Of a DNA stretch of 10,677 nt, positions 1-6,712 are shown one piece after another (positions within the stretch are counted from its first letter, which is position 1; each line of letters starts with the position of its first letter). The notes under the pieces were generated by a model, which was given only the letters and a program-made list of their open reading frames with translations, searched no databases and was not told where the DNA came from. Both the position numbers and the translations under genes were made by a program. The stretch comes from JADYYB01 sp964402985 (GTDB lineage: Bacteria > Pseudomonadota > Alphaproteobacteria > Rhizobiales > Kaistiaceae), in NCBI GenBank assembly GCA_964402985.1, contig CAYOET010000006.1:1-10677 (forward strand), given 5' to 3'.

Positions 1-1289
1 GACGGCTGGTTGTCGCTCGCCGTCGAGAAGGTCTGCTTGGCGCTGGTCGGGATGGTCGTGTTGCGCTCGATGAGCGCCGTGGCGACGCCGCCCAGCGTCT
101 CGATGCCCAGCGTCAGCGGCGTGACGTCGAGGAGCAGGACGTCCTTCACCTCGCCGCGGAGCACGCCGGCCTGGATCGCCGCGCCCACGGCGACCACCTC
201 GTCCGGGTTCACGCCGCGGTGCGGCTCCTTGCCGAAGAACTCCTGCACCTTGCGCTGGACGAGGGGCATGCGCGTCATGCCCCCCACGAGGACCACCTCG
301 GAGATCTGGGCGGGCGACACACCGGCGTCGGCGAGGGCACGCCGGCACGGCTCGAGGGAGCGCGAGACGAGGTCGTCGACCAGCTGCTCGAACTGCGAGC
401 GCGTGATCGTGAGGACCATGTGCTTCGGCCCGGAGGCGTCGGCGGTGATGAACGGGAGGTTGATCTCGGTCTGGGTGGTCGAGGACAGCTCGATCTTGGC
501 CTTCTCCGCCGACTCCTTGAGCCGCTGCAGGGCGAGCTTGTCGCCGCGCAGGTCAATGCCCTGCTCCTTCTTGAACTCGTCGGCGAGATAGTTGACGAGC
601 CGCATGTCGAAGTCTTCGCCGCCGAGGAAGGTGTCGCCGTTGGTCGACTTCACCTCGAACACGCCGTCGCCGATCTCGAGGATCGACACGTCGAACGTGC
701 CGCCGCCGAGGTCGTAGACCGCGATCGTCTGGCCGTTCTTCTTGTCGAGGCCGTAGGCGAGCGCGGCCGCGGTCGGCTCGTTGATGATGCGCAGCACTTC
801 GAGGCCGGCGATCTTGCCGGCGTCCTTGGTCGCCTGGCGCTGGGCGTCGTTGAAATAGGCGGGAACGGTGATGACGGCCTTGTCGACCGTGCCGCCGAGA
901 TAGGCCTCGGCGGTTTCCTTCATCTTCTGCAGGACGAAAGCGGAGATCTGTGACGGGGAGTAGGCCTTGCGGTCCACTTCGACCCAGGCGTCGCCGTTCG
1001 GCGCCTTCACGATCTTGTACGGGACGAGCTTCTTGTCCTTCTCGACCATCGGGTCTTCGTAGCGGCGGCCGACCAGGCGCTTGACCGCGAAGATCGTGCG
1101 CTCGGGATTGGTAACGCCCTGCCGTTTGGCGGGCTGGCCGACCAGCCGCTCACCATCGTCGGTGAAGCCGACAATAGAGGGCGTGATGCGCGCGCCCTCG
1201 GAATTCTCGATTACCTTGGCGTTGCGACCTTCCATGACGGCCACGCACGAATTCGTGGTTCCGAGGTCGATGCCGATTACTTTCGTCAT
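1..1289 (-). CDS. dnaK: Molecular chaperone DnaK (Hsp70), N-terminal part, cut by window edge
   Basis: ATP-dependent Hsp70 chaperone of the cytoplasm, which works with DnaJ and GrpE to fold and disaggregate proteins. The minus strand reads from ATG at 1289 as MTKVIGIDLGTTNSCVAVME, the classic Hsp70 start. Further Hsp70 signatures are VPAYFNDAQRQATKDAG, INEPTAAALAYGLDKK, YDLGGGTFDVSILE (phosphate-binding loop), the inter-lobe segment VVLVGGMTRMP, and the linker and start of the substrate-binding domain (LLLDVTPLTLGIETLGG). The frame stays open to position 1, giving 429 complete codons against about 630-640 for the family. The whole nucleotide-binding domain is present, but most of the substrate-binding beta domain and the lid lie outside the window. 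A good Shine-Dalgarno sequence and an RpoH-like promoter precede it. In alphaproteobacteria dnaJ commonly follows dnaK, which here would be off the left edge. The identification is essentially certain. Confidence 0.98.
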   Translation of the reverse strand, partial: MTKVIGIDLGTTNSCVAVMEGRNAKVIENSEGARITPSIVGFTDDGERLVGQPAKRQGVTNPERTIFAVKRLVGRRYEDPMVEKDKKLVPYKIVKAPNGDAWVEVDRKAYSPSQISAFVLQKMKETAEAYLGGTVDKAVITVPAYFNDAQRQATKDAGKIAGLEVLRIINEPTAAALAYGLDKKNGQTIAVYDLGGGTFDVSILEIGDGVFEVKSTNGDTFLGGEDFDMRLVNYLADEFKKEQGIDLRGDKLALQRLKESAEKAKIELSSTTQTEINLPFITADASGPKHMVLTITRSQFEQLVDDLVSRSLEPCRRALADAGVSPAQISEVVLVGGMTRMPLVQRKVQEFFGKEPHRGVNPDEVVAVGAAIQAGVLRGEVKDVLLLDVTPLTLGIETLGGVATALIERNTTIPTSAKQTFSTASDNQP

Positions 1290-1298
1290 CTCGATATG

Positions 1299-1305
1299 CT
1301 CCTTT
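1299..1305 (-). promoter_or_regulatory. Shine-Dalgarno site of dnaK
   Basis: The minus strand carries AAAGGAG nine bases before the dnaK ATG at 1289. This strong, well-spaced ribosome binding site fixes that start. Confidence 0.8.
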
Positions 1306-1424
1306 CGGCAGACCTGACGGGTCCTGGAAGGCCCCCGTACGGGAGAAGGATGTCCCTATGGTCCCCTGACGTGATTCGCGCCGCTTCGTCGAGCCGAAAG
1401 CCGGGGCGGCGCGGGTTCTCGGCG

Positions 1425-1454
1425 TATATAAGAAGGGCCTCATGAGGCCGCAAG
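1425..1454 (-). promoter_or_regulatory. Probable RpoH (sigma-32) heat-shock promoter of dnaK
   Basis: On the minus strand CTTG (1454-1451) is followed by an 18-base spacer and CTTATATA (1432-1425). From memory, the alphaproteobacterial heat-shock promoter pattern is CTTG, 17-18 bases, CYTATNT, so this is a full match. Transcription would start around 1415-1420, leaving a leader of about 130 bases before the dnaK ATG. The spacer contains the perfect palindrome GGCCTCATGAGGCC (1436-1449). No CIRCE element (TTAGCACTC-N9-GAGTGCTAA) was found, which fits activation by RpoH rather than HrcA repression. The assignment is by motif only. Confidence 0.6.
1436..1449. repeat. Perfect 14-bp palindrome inside the dnaK promoter spacer
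   Basis: GGCCTCATGAGGCC equals its own reverse complement. It lies exactly between the proposed -35 and -10 elements of the dnaK promoter, in the region divergent from the decayed gene at 1552. It could be an operator for a dimeric regulator or a chance palindrome in GC-rich DNA. Confidence 0.5.
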
Positions 1455-1551
1455 CGAACGCAAGGGGTCTATTGAGTTTGCGTGGAAAGCTGAGTGGCGG
1501 AGTCGAGATGTCGGTCTGGAAGCCCCTCCTTTGCGGCTGCGCGTGCGCCGC

Positions 1552-1977
1552 ATGGCTCGCGCGATGATCGCCGGTTCGCTCCTCGGCATCGCGGCGCTGC
1601 CGCAACCGTCGTTCGCACAAGCGTAGCAGGCGCCGACCCTCGACGATCGCGTGGCGATCATGAGCGTGATCCGCGCCGTCGTGAACGCCGAGTTCGGCCC
1701 GCCGGTCGAGTTCGAGATCTCGGCCGCCGTATGCTCGATGGCTGGGCCCATATCGACGCCGTTCCCAAGCGCGCCGAGGGCGAGCGCTTCTATTGCGAGG
1801 AGACGCGCTACGCCGAGGCCGTCGAGTTTGGCCGCTTCGAGGAGCGCGTCCAGGCCCTCTCAGGCATTCCGAGCTGGGCCGGATTCTTTTCGAGTATAGT
1901 GTCGGCGGCGGGGACGGCGTGGTCGAGGCTGGATGGACGACTACGAGGTCCCCAACGCCCTCTTCGCCGCGCCCTAG
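1552..1977 (+). pseudogene. Decayed paralogue of the small exported protein encoded at 1997-2545
   Basis: No single frame is open, but pieces of one protein can be followed across three frames. ATG 1552 starts a convincing signal peptide (MARAMIAGSLLGIAALPQPS, then FAQA), ended by an in-frame TAG at 1624-1626. The same frame then continues with VIRAVVNAEFGPPVEFEIS. Near 1725-1735 homology moves to another frame (MLDGWAHIDAVPKRAEGERF, then the YCEETRYAEAVEFG region). Near 1885-1892 it moves again (FEYSVGGGDGVVEAGW), and near 1930 once more (MDDYEVPNALFAAP), ending at TAG 1975-1977. These pieces align in order with the next gene: SAVIAEVGAPVEF, VVGEWAFVEARPQRPGGGEI, YTRYQGAV, YEYNLGATDVVWLEW and the C-terminus. 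Similarity is only moderate, so the duplication is old. With one stop and three frame changes it should not make a protein. A cluster of sequencing errors is the alternative, but the adjacent genes are clean. Confidence 0.8.
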
Positions 1978-1996
1978 GAACACGGAGCTTCGTCCG

Positions 1997-2545
1997 ATGT
2001 CCGCATCACGCCGTTCACTTGCCGCCGGCCTTGTCGCCGCCTTCGCGACGCTCTTGGCGGCGCCCGCCGCGGCGCAGATGCCCGGCGAGCAGCCCGGGGG
2101 AGCGGCGCCTGGCGCCGGCATGCCCGGCGGCGGTGGCCCGGCAGTCCCGGGCGGCCCTCTCGTCCCCGGCGGGAACGACATCGTCACCACGCCCCCGCCC
2201 GGCTCGCCGCTGCGCGCCGCGATCCTCGACGCCCTCCGCTCCGCGGTGATCGCCGAGGTTGGCGCCCCAGTCGAGTTCGTCGTCGGTACGCTCCGCGTCG
2301 TCGGCGAGTGGGCCTTCGTCGAGGCCCGCCCGCAGCGCCCCGGCGGCGGGGAGATCTTCTACATCTACACCCGCTACCAAGGAGCCGTTGACGCCGGCGC
2401 CTTCGACGACGGCGCCACCGCGCTTCTCAGGCAGACCCCTGCCGGCTGGCTGGTCTACGAGTACAATCTCGGCGCCACCGACGTCGTCTGGCTCGAATGG
2501 ATCGACCGCAACCTCGCCCCGCTCGAAGTCTACCCGCAGCCTTAG
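1997..2545 (+). CDS. Small exported protein of unknown function
   Basis: This encodes a 182-residue protein starting at ATG 1997, with GGAG nine bases upstream. Residues 1-27 form a Sec-type signal peptide: basic MSASRR, a hydrophobic Ala/Leu core, and a likely cut after AAPAAAQ. Residues 28-70 are a low-complexity Gly/Pro/Met linker (MPGEQPGGAAPGAGMPGG and onward), probably unstructured. Residues 75-182 form a compact domain with VGAPVEFVVGTLRVVGEWAF, PQRPGGGEI and WLVYEYNLGATDVVWLEW. I recognise this as similar to widespread bacterial hypothetical proteins but know no function or family name. No catalytic or metal-binding pattern stands out. The mature protein should be periplasmic or secreted. 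A decayed paralogue lies 19 bases upstream. The reading frame is open well upstream of 1997, but that part belongs to the decayed copy, and the signal peptide supports this start. Confidence 0.85.
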   Translation: MSASRRSLAAGLVAAFATLLAAPAAAQMPGEQPGGAAPGAGMPGGGGPAVPGGPLVPGGNDIVTTPPPGSPLRAAILDALRSAVIAEVGAPVEFVVGTLRVVGEWAFVEARPQRPGGGEIFYIYTRYQGAVDAGAFDDGATALLRQTPAGWLVYEYNLGATDVVWLEWIDRNLAPLEVYPQP

Positions 2546-2567
2546 CGCAGCCGAACGCCGGCCAAGG

Positions 2568-3434
2568 CTAGCTCTTCACCTTGGTAAAGTGCCGCTTGCT
2601 GAAATCGACCGGCAGGACAGACTCGATCCGCCGCGTCAGCAGCTCCTTTCGCGTCCGCCGCGACGGGTTCGGGTCCCGCTCCGGCGTGAAGTGATGGTTT
2701 GCCTCGCTGGCGAGCCATTCCTTCATCACCGCCGGATGCGTGCCGGTAAACGGCGCGAGGAGCCGCACGTCCTTGATTGAGTTGGACAAGGGAGGCGGCC
2801 GCTTGCCCCAGAACTTGCGGACGTCCTGGTCCTTGCGCTCCATCGCTGCCTTCGGCCTGACATTGCCGTAGTGGAAGATGCGCCCGTCGGCCGGCGCGGC
2901 GCGCGGATAGCGCCCTGAGTTCTTGTCGTCGATGACGAGGAAATAGAGCCCGCCCGTCGTGAACACGCGCAGTGTGTTGCGGACCACGCGCACCTCCTCG
3001 CGGTACGCCGTATGTCCGACATTCACCCACGCCGGGCTGCCGTGGAAATGCGTGTAGTCGAAATAGAGCGCCTCGACCCGCGGATTGCCGAGATGCCGCT
3101 CCATCGCCGCGCGGATGCGCGAGAGGTCGTCCTCGTGCAGCACCTCGTCGCCTTCGAGATAGAACGCCCACTCGCCGGTGCAGTTGAAGAGCCCGATCAT
3201 CTTCTGCTGGGCGTAGACATAGCCGCGCGCCAGCATCAGCGGGTTCCAGACACTGTCGACGATACGGATCTTGGGGTCGCCGATCGCTTCGATCTGCGCC
3301 CGCGTGTCGTCGACGGAGTCGCCAGCCACCACCACGAACTCGTCGCAGAGCGGCAGCGCCGAGCGGATGCTTTGCACGAACGGGTAGGCGAGCCGCGTCC
3401 CGTTGCGGATGAAGGTGAAGCAGCTGACGCGCAT
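2568..3434 (-). CDS. Glycosyltransferase, GT2-like (GT-A fold)
   Basis: This encodes a 288-residue cytoplasmic or membrane-associated glycosyltransferase without transmembrane segments. The start MRVSCFTFIRNG and CDEFVVVAGDSVDDT (residues 30-44) give the first strands of a GT-A nucleotide-sugar fold. EWAFYLEGDEVLHEDDL (88-104) carries an acidic EGDE at 94-97 at the place of the metal-binding DxD motif. It is expected to move a sugar from a nucleotide donor to a glycan or lipid acceptor; neither can be identified. It is the second gene of a two-gene operon: the GT9-like gene ends at 3439, four bases before this ATG. Its ribosome binding site lies inside the end of that gene, so translation is probably coupled. 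It converges with the small exported-protein gene, 22 bases separating the two stops. GT2 membership is by fold and motif pattern, and related unassigned GT-A families cannot be excluded. Confidence 0.85.
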   Translation of the reverse strand: MRVSCFTFIRNGTRLAYPFVQSIRSALPLCDEFVVVAGDSVDDTRAQIEAIGDPKIRIVDSVWNPLMLARGYVYAQQKMIGLFNCTGEWAFYLEGDEVLHEDDLSRIRAAMERHLGNPRVEALYFDYTHFHGSPAWVNVGHTAYREEVRVVRNTLRVFTTGGLYFLVIDDKNSGRYPRAAPADGRIFHYGNVRPKAAMERKDQDVRKFWGKRPPPLSNSIKDVRLLAPFTGTHPAVMKEWLASEANHHFTPERDPNPSRRTRKELLTRRIESVLPVDFSKRHFTKVKS

Positions 3435-3438
3435 CCGG

Positions 3439-4485
3439 CTAGCCTTCTCCTCCTGCCCCGGTACGCCCGCCGGCGACGACGCTGCTGCCGAGCATCTCGT
3501 TCACCACCTCCATCACTGCGGCGGCAGGAATGGCGTCCATTGTATCGGCCCCGAATTCCTGCGCCCGGATGAGCCACCACTGATCGGTGACCGGCTTCCA
3601 GCGCCTTGCATTGGTCGGCCCGGCAAGCGTCAGGAGCCGCCCCTGTCGCGAGGCGACGAGGTGCCCCAATCCGCCCTCGACCGCAACGACCGCCCGGCAG
3701 CGCCCGGCCGCCGCATGGATAAGCCAAGGCAGATAGGACGCATCGCCCTTCGCCTCGACGAGGTCGACCACGACGGCATCGGGGGAAGATTCCTCGATCC
3801 AGTTGCGGTGCTCGGCCTCGAACGGACCCAGGAGATACACCGGCCGCAGCCCGGCGCTGGTGAAGCGCGCGGCAAGCTCTCGATGCCGCTCGGTCGGCCA
3901 GTATTTCGGCGAACTCGAAGGTCCCGGAACGACGCCGACAAAGCTCGGTCCCTGCGGCAGCAGCCTGGCCGCTTGCGCCGCCGCCTCCGCATCCTCCGCG
4001 ATCGACGGATCGAACGGCAGCTCTTGCCCGACTGCGATCTCGACCAGGCGGTGGCGGCGCCGATAGGCATGCTTCGGCCGGAGCTGCGGCAGGCTGAGAA
4101 CGCCGATCACCGGGAAATAGGCCGGGCTGTTGGGCACGAATTTCCGGCTGAGGCCCACGCTCGCGATCAGCGACCACAGAGCGCGGATGTTCGGCCGCGT
4201 CTCGAACACGACGTCGATCGGGCCGCCGACCGACTTGAGCACCCGCCGCGTCGCGTCGATGCGGCTCTTGATCGGCTGGCCGATGTGAATCTCGTCGATC
4301 AGCGCCGGCCGGAGGCGCGCCAGCGTGGCGCGAAAGGCGCTGTCCTTGCTGTAGAGACCGATCACCCGGTGTGCGGGAAAGGCGTACCGGATCGCCCGAT
4401 ACATGGCGATATTGACAACCGCGTCGCCGAGCGCCTCGTCGGCGTGGAGGAGCACGATCGCTCGTTGCTTCGTCGGGCTCGGCAT
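3439..4485 (-). CDS. Glycosyltransferase family 9 (heptosyltransferase-like)
   Basis: This encodes a 348-residue GT-B protein related to ADP-heptose:LPS heptosyltransferases, which add sugars to LPS core at the cytoplasmic face of the inner membrane. Signatures are LLHADEALGDAVVNIAMYRA (residues 12-31, the family's N-terminal GD motif), VGVVPGPSSSPKYWPTERHRE (the G-x-S…K-x-W-P donor-site region, about 183-203), VAVEGGLGHLVAS (267-279) and LTLAGPTNARRWKPV (285-299). Family members usually have D-[ST]-G before the conserved H; here it is E-G-G (270-272), so catalysis or donor may differ. I chose ATG 4485. A TTG at 4557 would add 24 Pro-rich residues but lacks a ribosome binding site and would leave only 21 bases to the divergent gene, too little for two promoters. 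It is the first gene of an operon with the GT2-like gene. The exact substrate is unknown; heptose is a guess from the family. Confidence 0.85.
   Translation of the reverse strand: MPSPTKQRAIVLLHADEALGDAVVNIAMYRAIRYAFPAHRVIGLYSKDSAFRATLARLRPALIDEIHIGQPIKSRIDATRRVLKSVGGPIDVVFETRPNIRALWSLIASVGLSRKFVPNSPAYFPVIGVLSLPQLRPKHAYRRRHRLVEIAVGQELPFDPSIAEDAEAAAQAARLLPQGPSFVGVVPGPSSSPKYWPTERHRELAARFTSAGLRPVYLLGPFEAEHRNWIEESSPDAVVVDLVEAKGDASYLPWLIHAAAGRCRAVVAVEGGLGHLVASRQGRLLTLAGPTNARRWKPVTDQWWLIRAQEFGADTMDAIPAAAVMEVVNEMLGSSVVAGGRTGAGGEG
3443..3453 (-). promoter_or_regulatory. Ribosome binding site of the GT2-like gene, inside the GT9-like gene
   Basis: The minus strand reads GGAGGAGAAGG, ending eight bases before ATG 3434. 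It overlaps the last codons of the upstream gene (…GGEG-stop), an arrangement typical of translational coupling, and it fixes the downstream start. Confidence 0.65.
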
Positions 4486-4578
4486 CGACGGCTCGGCGGG
4501 CGTCCAATTCGGAAGGCCGACTTGAGGGGCGGGCGGGGACGGTGTCAGTTGGGCCAACAGCGAGCGAAAAAGGGCTGA

Positions 4579-5523
4579 ATGAAGATCGGGTTAGTCTGCT
4601 CCGGCCGCCTTCCGGTTCTCAAGTACGGCGGAACGCAGCGCATTGTCTATTGGCTTGGCCAGGAGCTGGTGCGGCGCGGCCATGAGGTGACCTTGGTCGC
4701 CGGCCCGGGCTCGTCGCTTCCAGGGGCCGCAACGGTCGCGGCTCAGAACGCGGCGGAAGCAGCTTCGGCCCTGCCGCCGAGTCTCGACCTTGTCCACTTC
4801 CACGGCTTCTACCCGAAGACCCTGGACCGCCCCCACCTCAAGACTACCCACGGCAACGCCGATCGGGCCGCCTTCAGGGACGGCAACTGGAGCTTCGTCA
4901 GCCGCGACCACGCCGAGCGCCACGGCCGGGGCACCTATGTCTACAACGGGGTCGCCCTCGACGAGTACGCCTTCTCCCCCACCGCCTCCGAACGCTACCT
5001 CTTTCTCGCGCGGGTCAACCTCGCCGCCAAGAACCTCACCGGGGCGATGCGCCTCGCCAAACGCTTCGATGTCGAACTGGACATCGGCGGCGGCTCCCGC
5101 TTCGACCTTCTGCTTCGCTCCCGGGTTCGCCGCGAGGGGGCGTTCTTCACGAGTCTCGCGCCGCGCTTCCACTTTCACGGGATGGTCGGCGGGGAGGACA
5201 AGAAGCGCCTCCTGTCGGGCGCGCGGGGGCTTCTCTTGCCGGTGCGCGGGCCCGAGGCATTCGGACTCGTCGCCGTCGAGGCGCTCGCCTCCGGTACTCC
5301 CGTGATCGCCACCCGCCATTGCGCGATGCCGGAGATCATCGCCCCGGATGTCGGCTTCCTCTGCACCAGCGACGAGGAGTTCGGAGAGGCCTTCGCCAAT
5401 ATCGGCTCGATCAGCCGCGCCCGCTGCCGCGAGTACGCGGCCGAGCGCTTCTCGGTCCAGCGCATGACCGACGGCTACCTCGCGCTCTACCGGCGCATCC
5501 TCGACGGCGAGGCCATTCCGTGA
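4579..5523 (+). CDS. Glycosyltransferase family 4 (GT-B fold)
   Basis: This encodes a 314-residue retaining glycosyltransferase, short for GT4 (often 350-400). The N-terminal acceptor domain begins MKIGLVCSGRLPVLKYGGTQ, with the GGTQR glycine loop at 17-21, and DLVHFHGF follows at 70-77. A degenerate N-G-V segment (VYNGVALDEY, 121-130) leads into the donor domain: LARVNLAAKN (143-152), FHFHGMVGGEDKKRLL (197-212) and the key E-x7-E motif EAFGLVAVE (226-234), followed by ALASGTPVIA. The E-x7-E pair contacts the nucleotide-sugar donor in this family. AAGGG lies just before ATG 4579. It is transcribed away from the GT9/GT2 pair, with 93 bases between starts, and ends four bases from the stop of the next, converging glycosyltransferase gene. 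Donor and acceptor are unknown; the setting suggests an envelope polysaccharide or LPS. Confidence 0.92.
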   Translation: MKIGLVCSGRLPVLKYGGTQRIVYWLGQELVRRGHEVTLVAGPGSSLPGAATVAAQNAAEAASALPPSLDLVHFHGFYPKTLDRPHLKTTHGNADRAAFRDGNWSFVSRDHAERHGRGTYVYNGVALDEYAFSPTASERYLFLARVNLAAKNLTGAMRLAKRFDVELDIGGGSRFDLLLRSRVRREGAFFTSLAPRFHFHGMVGGEDKKRLLSGARGLLLPVRGPEAFGLVAVEALASGTPVIATRHCAMPEIIAPDVGFLCTSDEEFGEAFANIGSISRARCREYAAERFSVQRMTDGYLALYRRILDGEAIP

Positions 5524-5527
5524 GCCG

Positions 5528-6616
5528 TTAGCGCATCCGCTCGATCGCCCGCAGCACCTCGAACCCGCTGAAATGCCGCTCCAGCCGCCGCCAGCGGAGG
5601 AGCTTGGACTGCCCAAGATACGGCCATTCCGGCCCGAAGCGTGGCTTTCGCCGGTATGACTCCAGTACTGAGTTGAGGAGGTCGAGGAACGCCCCGCGCT
5701 GCTCCGCCATCCGTTCGAGCGTGCGCTGCCGGATGTACTCGCGTGGGATGTTCTGCGCGCGTAGCGCCTCGACCGCTTCGCGGATGGCGTGCGGATCGGG
5801 CGGCACGACGCGGCAGAACTCGGGGTCGAAGAACGCGTCGCGTCCACCCAGGCTCGGCGTGCTGACCACCGGCAGGCCGGCGAGGAGATACTCGACCGCG
5901 GCGTACATCGCGCCCTCGCGCGCCGAGAGGCAGAGCCCGACCGCCGCCCGCGCATAGGCCTCGTTGACCGCGCGGTCGGGGAGCGCGCGTGGCAGACCGC
6001 CGACCAGCGGATTGAGGATCGTATGCCGCGGCCCGAACGAGCGGATCAGATCGATCCGCGCGAGCGTCGACCGGCGATGCTCCGTACTCCCGCCGAACCA
6101 GTACCCGAGATAGCCGACGCTCGGAATCCCCCGGGCCAGCTCGTGCCGTTTGAAAGGTTCGAGCCGTGCGTTGTAGATCGCGTCGAACTCGACCGCCGTG
6201 CCGGGCAAGGGCCGGTACGTCGCCTCGGACAGCATGATGTTCTGGTTGAGGAAGATCGATCGCGCTCCGGCTTCAGCGAGGACCGCCTGCTCCCTCTCAG
6301 TGTTGGCGAGCGCGATCAGCTCATGCTCCGGGAAGCGGGCGCGGTGCCGCGCGAAATATCGCGCGACCTTCTCGGCGTCGCCGGCGCGCTCCATCGTCCA
6401 GCTGCACTGCGTCAGGAAGGTCGCTCGCTCGCCGGGATGACGAAGGCCGAACCAGAGCGCGACGCGGAGCGGTCTCTCATCGAACGCATAGACGATCAAC
6501 GGCGAGCGGGAGAGGAAGGCGAAGGCCGCCGCCCGCTTTCGCCGGTGCGGCCTCGCGCCTCGCCTCCCGCTCGGCCCAGCCGTCCCGGTAGGCCCCGGCG
6601 CTCCAACCAAATCCAT
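5528..6616 (-). CDS. Glycosyltransferase, GT4-like (GT-B fold)
   Basis: This encodes a 362-residue protein if it starts at ATG 6616. The C-terminal donor domain has E-x7-E in EGAMYAAVEYLLAGLPVVST (residues 234-253), then GGRDAFFDPEFCRVVPPDP (258-276), as in GT4/GT-B transferases. The N-terminal half shows FLNQNIMLSEATYR (122-135) and DAIYNARLEPFKRHELAR (145-162), a pattern I associate with a group of uncharacterised bacterial glycosyltransferases. No membrane segment is seen; residues 1-39 are basic and Gly/Pro-rich and may be non-conserved. The frame stays open far upstream through the antisense of mutS, so the start rests on the first ATG outside mutS; it lacks a good ribosome binding site, and TTG at codon 40 is an alternative. 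It diverges from mutS with a 96-base gap that must hold both promoters. Its likely role is the same glycan pathway as the neighbouring transferases. Confidence 0.82.
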   Translation of the reverse strand: MDLVGAPGPTGTAGPSGRRGARPHRRKRAAAFAFLSRSPLIVYAFDERPLRVALWFGLRHPGERATFLTQCSWTMERAGDAEKVARYFARHRARFPEHELIALANTEREQAVLAEAGARSIFLNQNIMLSEATYRPLPGTAVEFDAIYNARLEPFKRHELARGIPSVGYLGYWFGGSTEHRRSTLARIDLIRSFGPRHTILNPLVGGLPRALPDRAVNEAYARAAVGLCLSAREGAMYAAVEYLLAGLPVVSTPSLGGRDAFFDPEFCRVVPPDPHAIREAVEALRAQNIPREYIRQRTLERMAEQRGAFLDLLNSVLESYRRKPRFGPEWPYLGQSKLLRWRRLERHFSGFEVLRAIERMR

Positions 6617-6712
6617 CAGGCCGCGTTTACCCGCGAGCGGCGTACCCCGTCCAGCCCGTGACGGCGGCGGCTCTCTGGAATCGGCGCTCTGTCTGCTAAG
6701 CGTCTCGGCGAG

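Noticed and set aside
10..953. Plus-strand frames across the left end
   Set aside because: They are antisense to dnaK, which shows continuous Hsp70 homology on the minus strand.
1334..1343. CCCGTACGGG palindrome in the dnaK leader
   Set aside because: Ten-base GC-rich palindromes arise often by chance here; it does not match CIRCE and has no fitting partner element.
2562..2584. CCAAGG / CCTTGG stem with 11-base loop at the convergent end of the exported-protein and GT2-like genes
   Set aside because: The stem is only 6 bp, the loop is long, it has no T run on either side and it overlaps the GT2-like gene end; too weak to call a terminator.
4486..4557. N-terminal extension of the GT9-like protein from TTG 4557
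   Set aside because: The extra 24 residues are Pro-rich without family similarity, the TTG has no ribosome binding site, and the remaining 21-base gap would leave no room for divergent promoters.
6617..6712. Possible promoters in the gap between the GT4-like gene and mutS
   Set aside because: Promoters must lie here or nearby, but I found no convincing -35/-10 pair on either strand.
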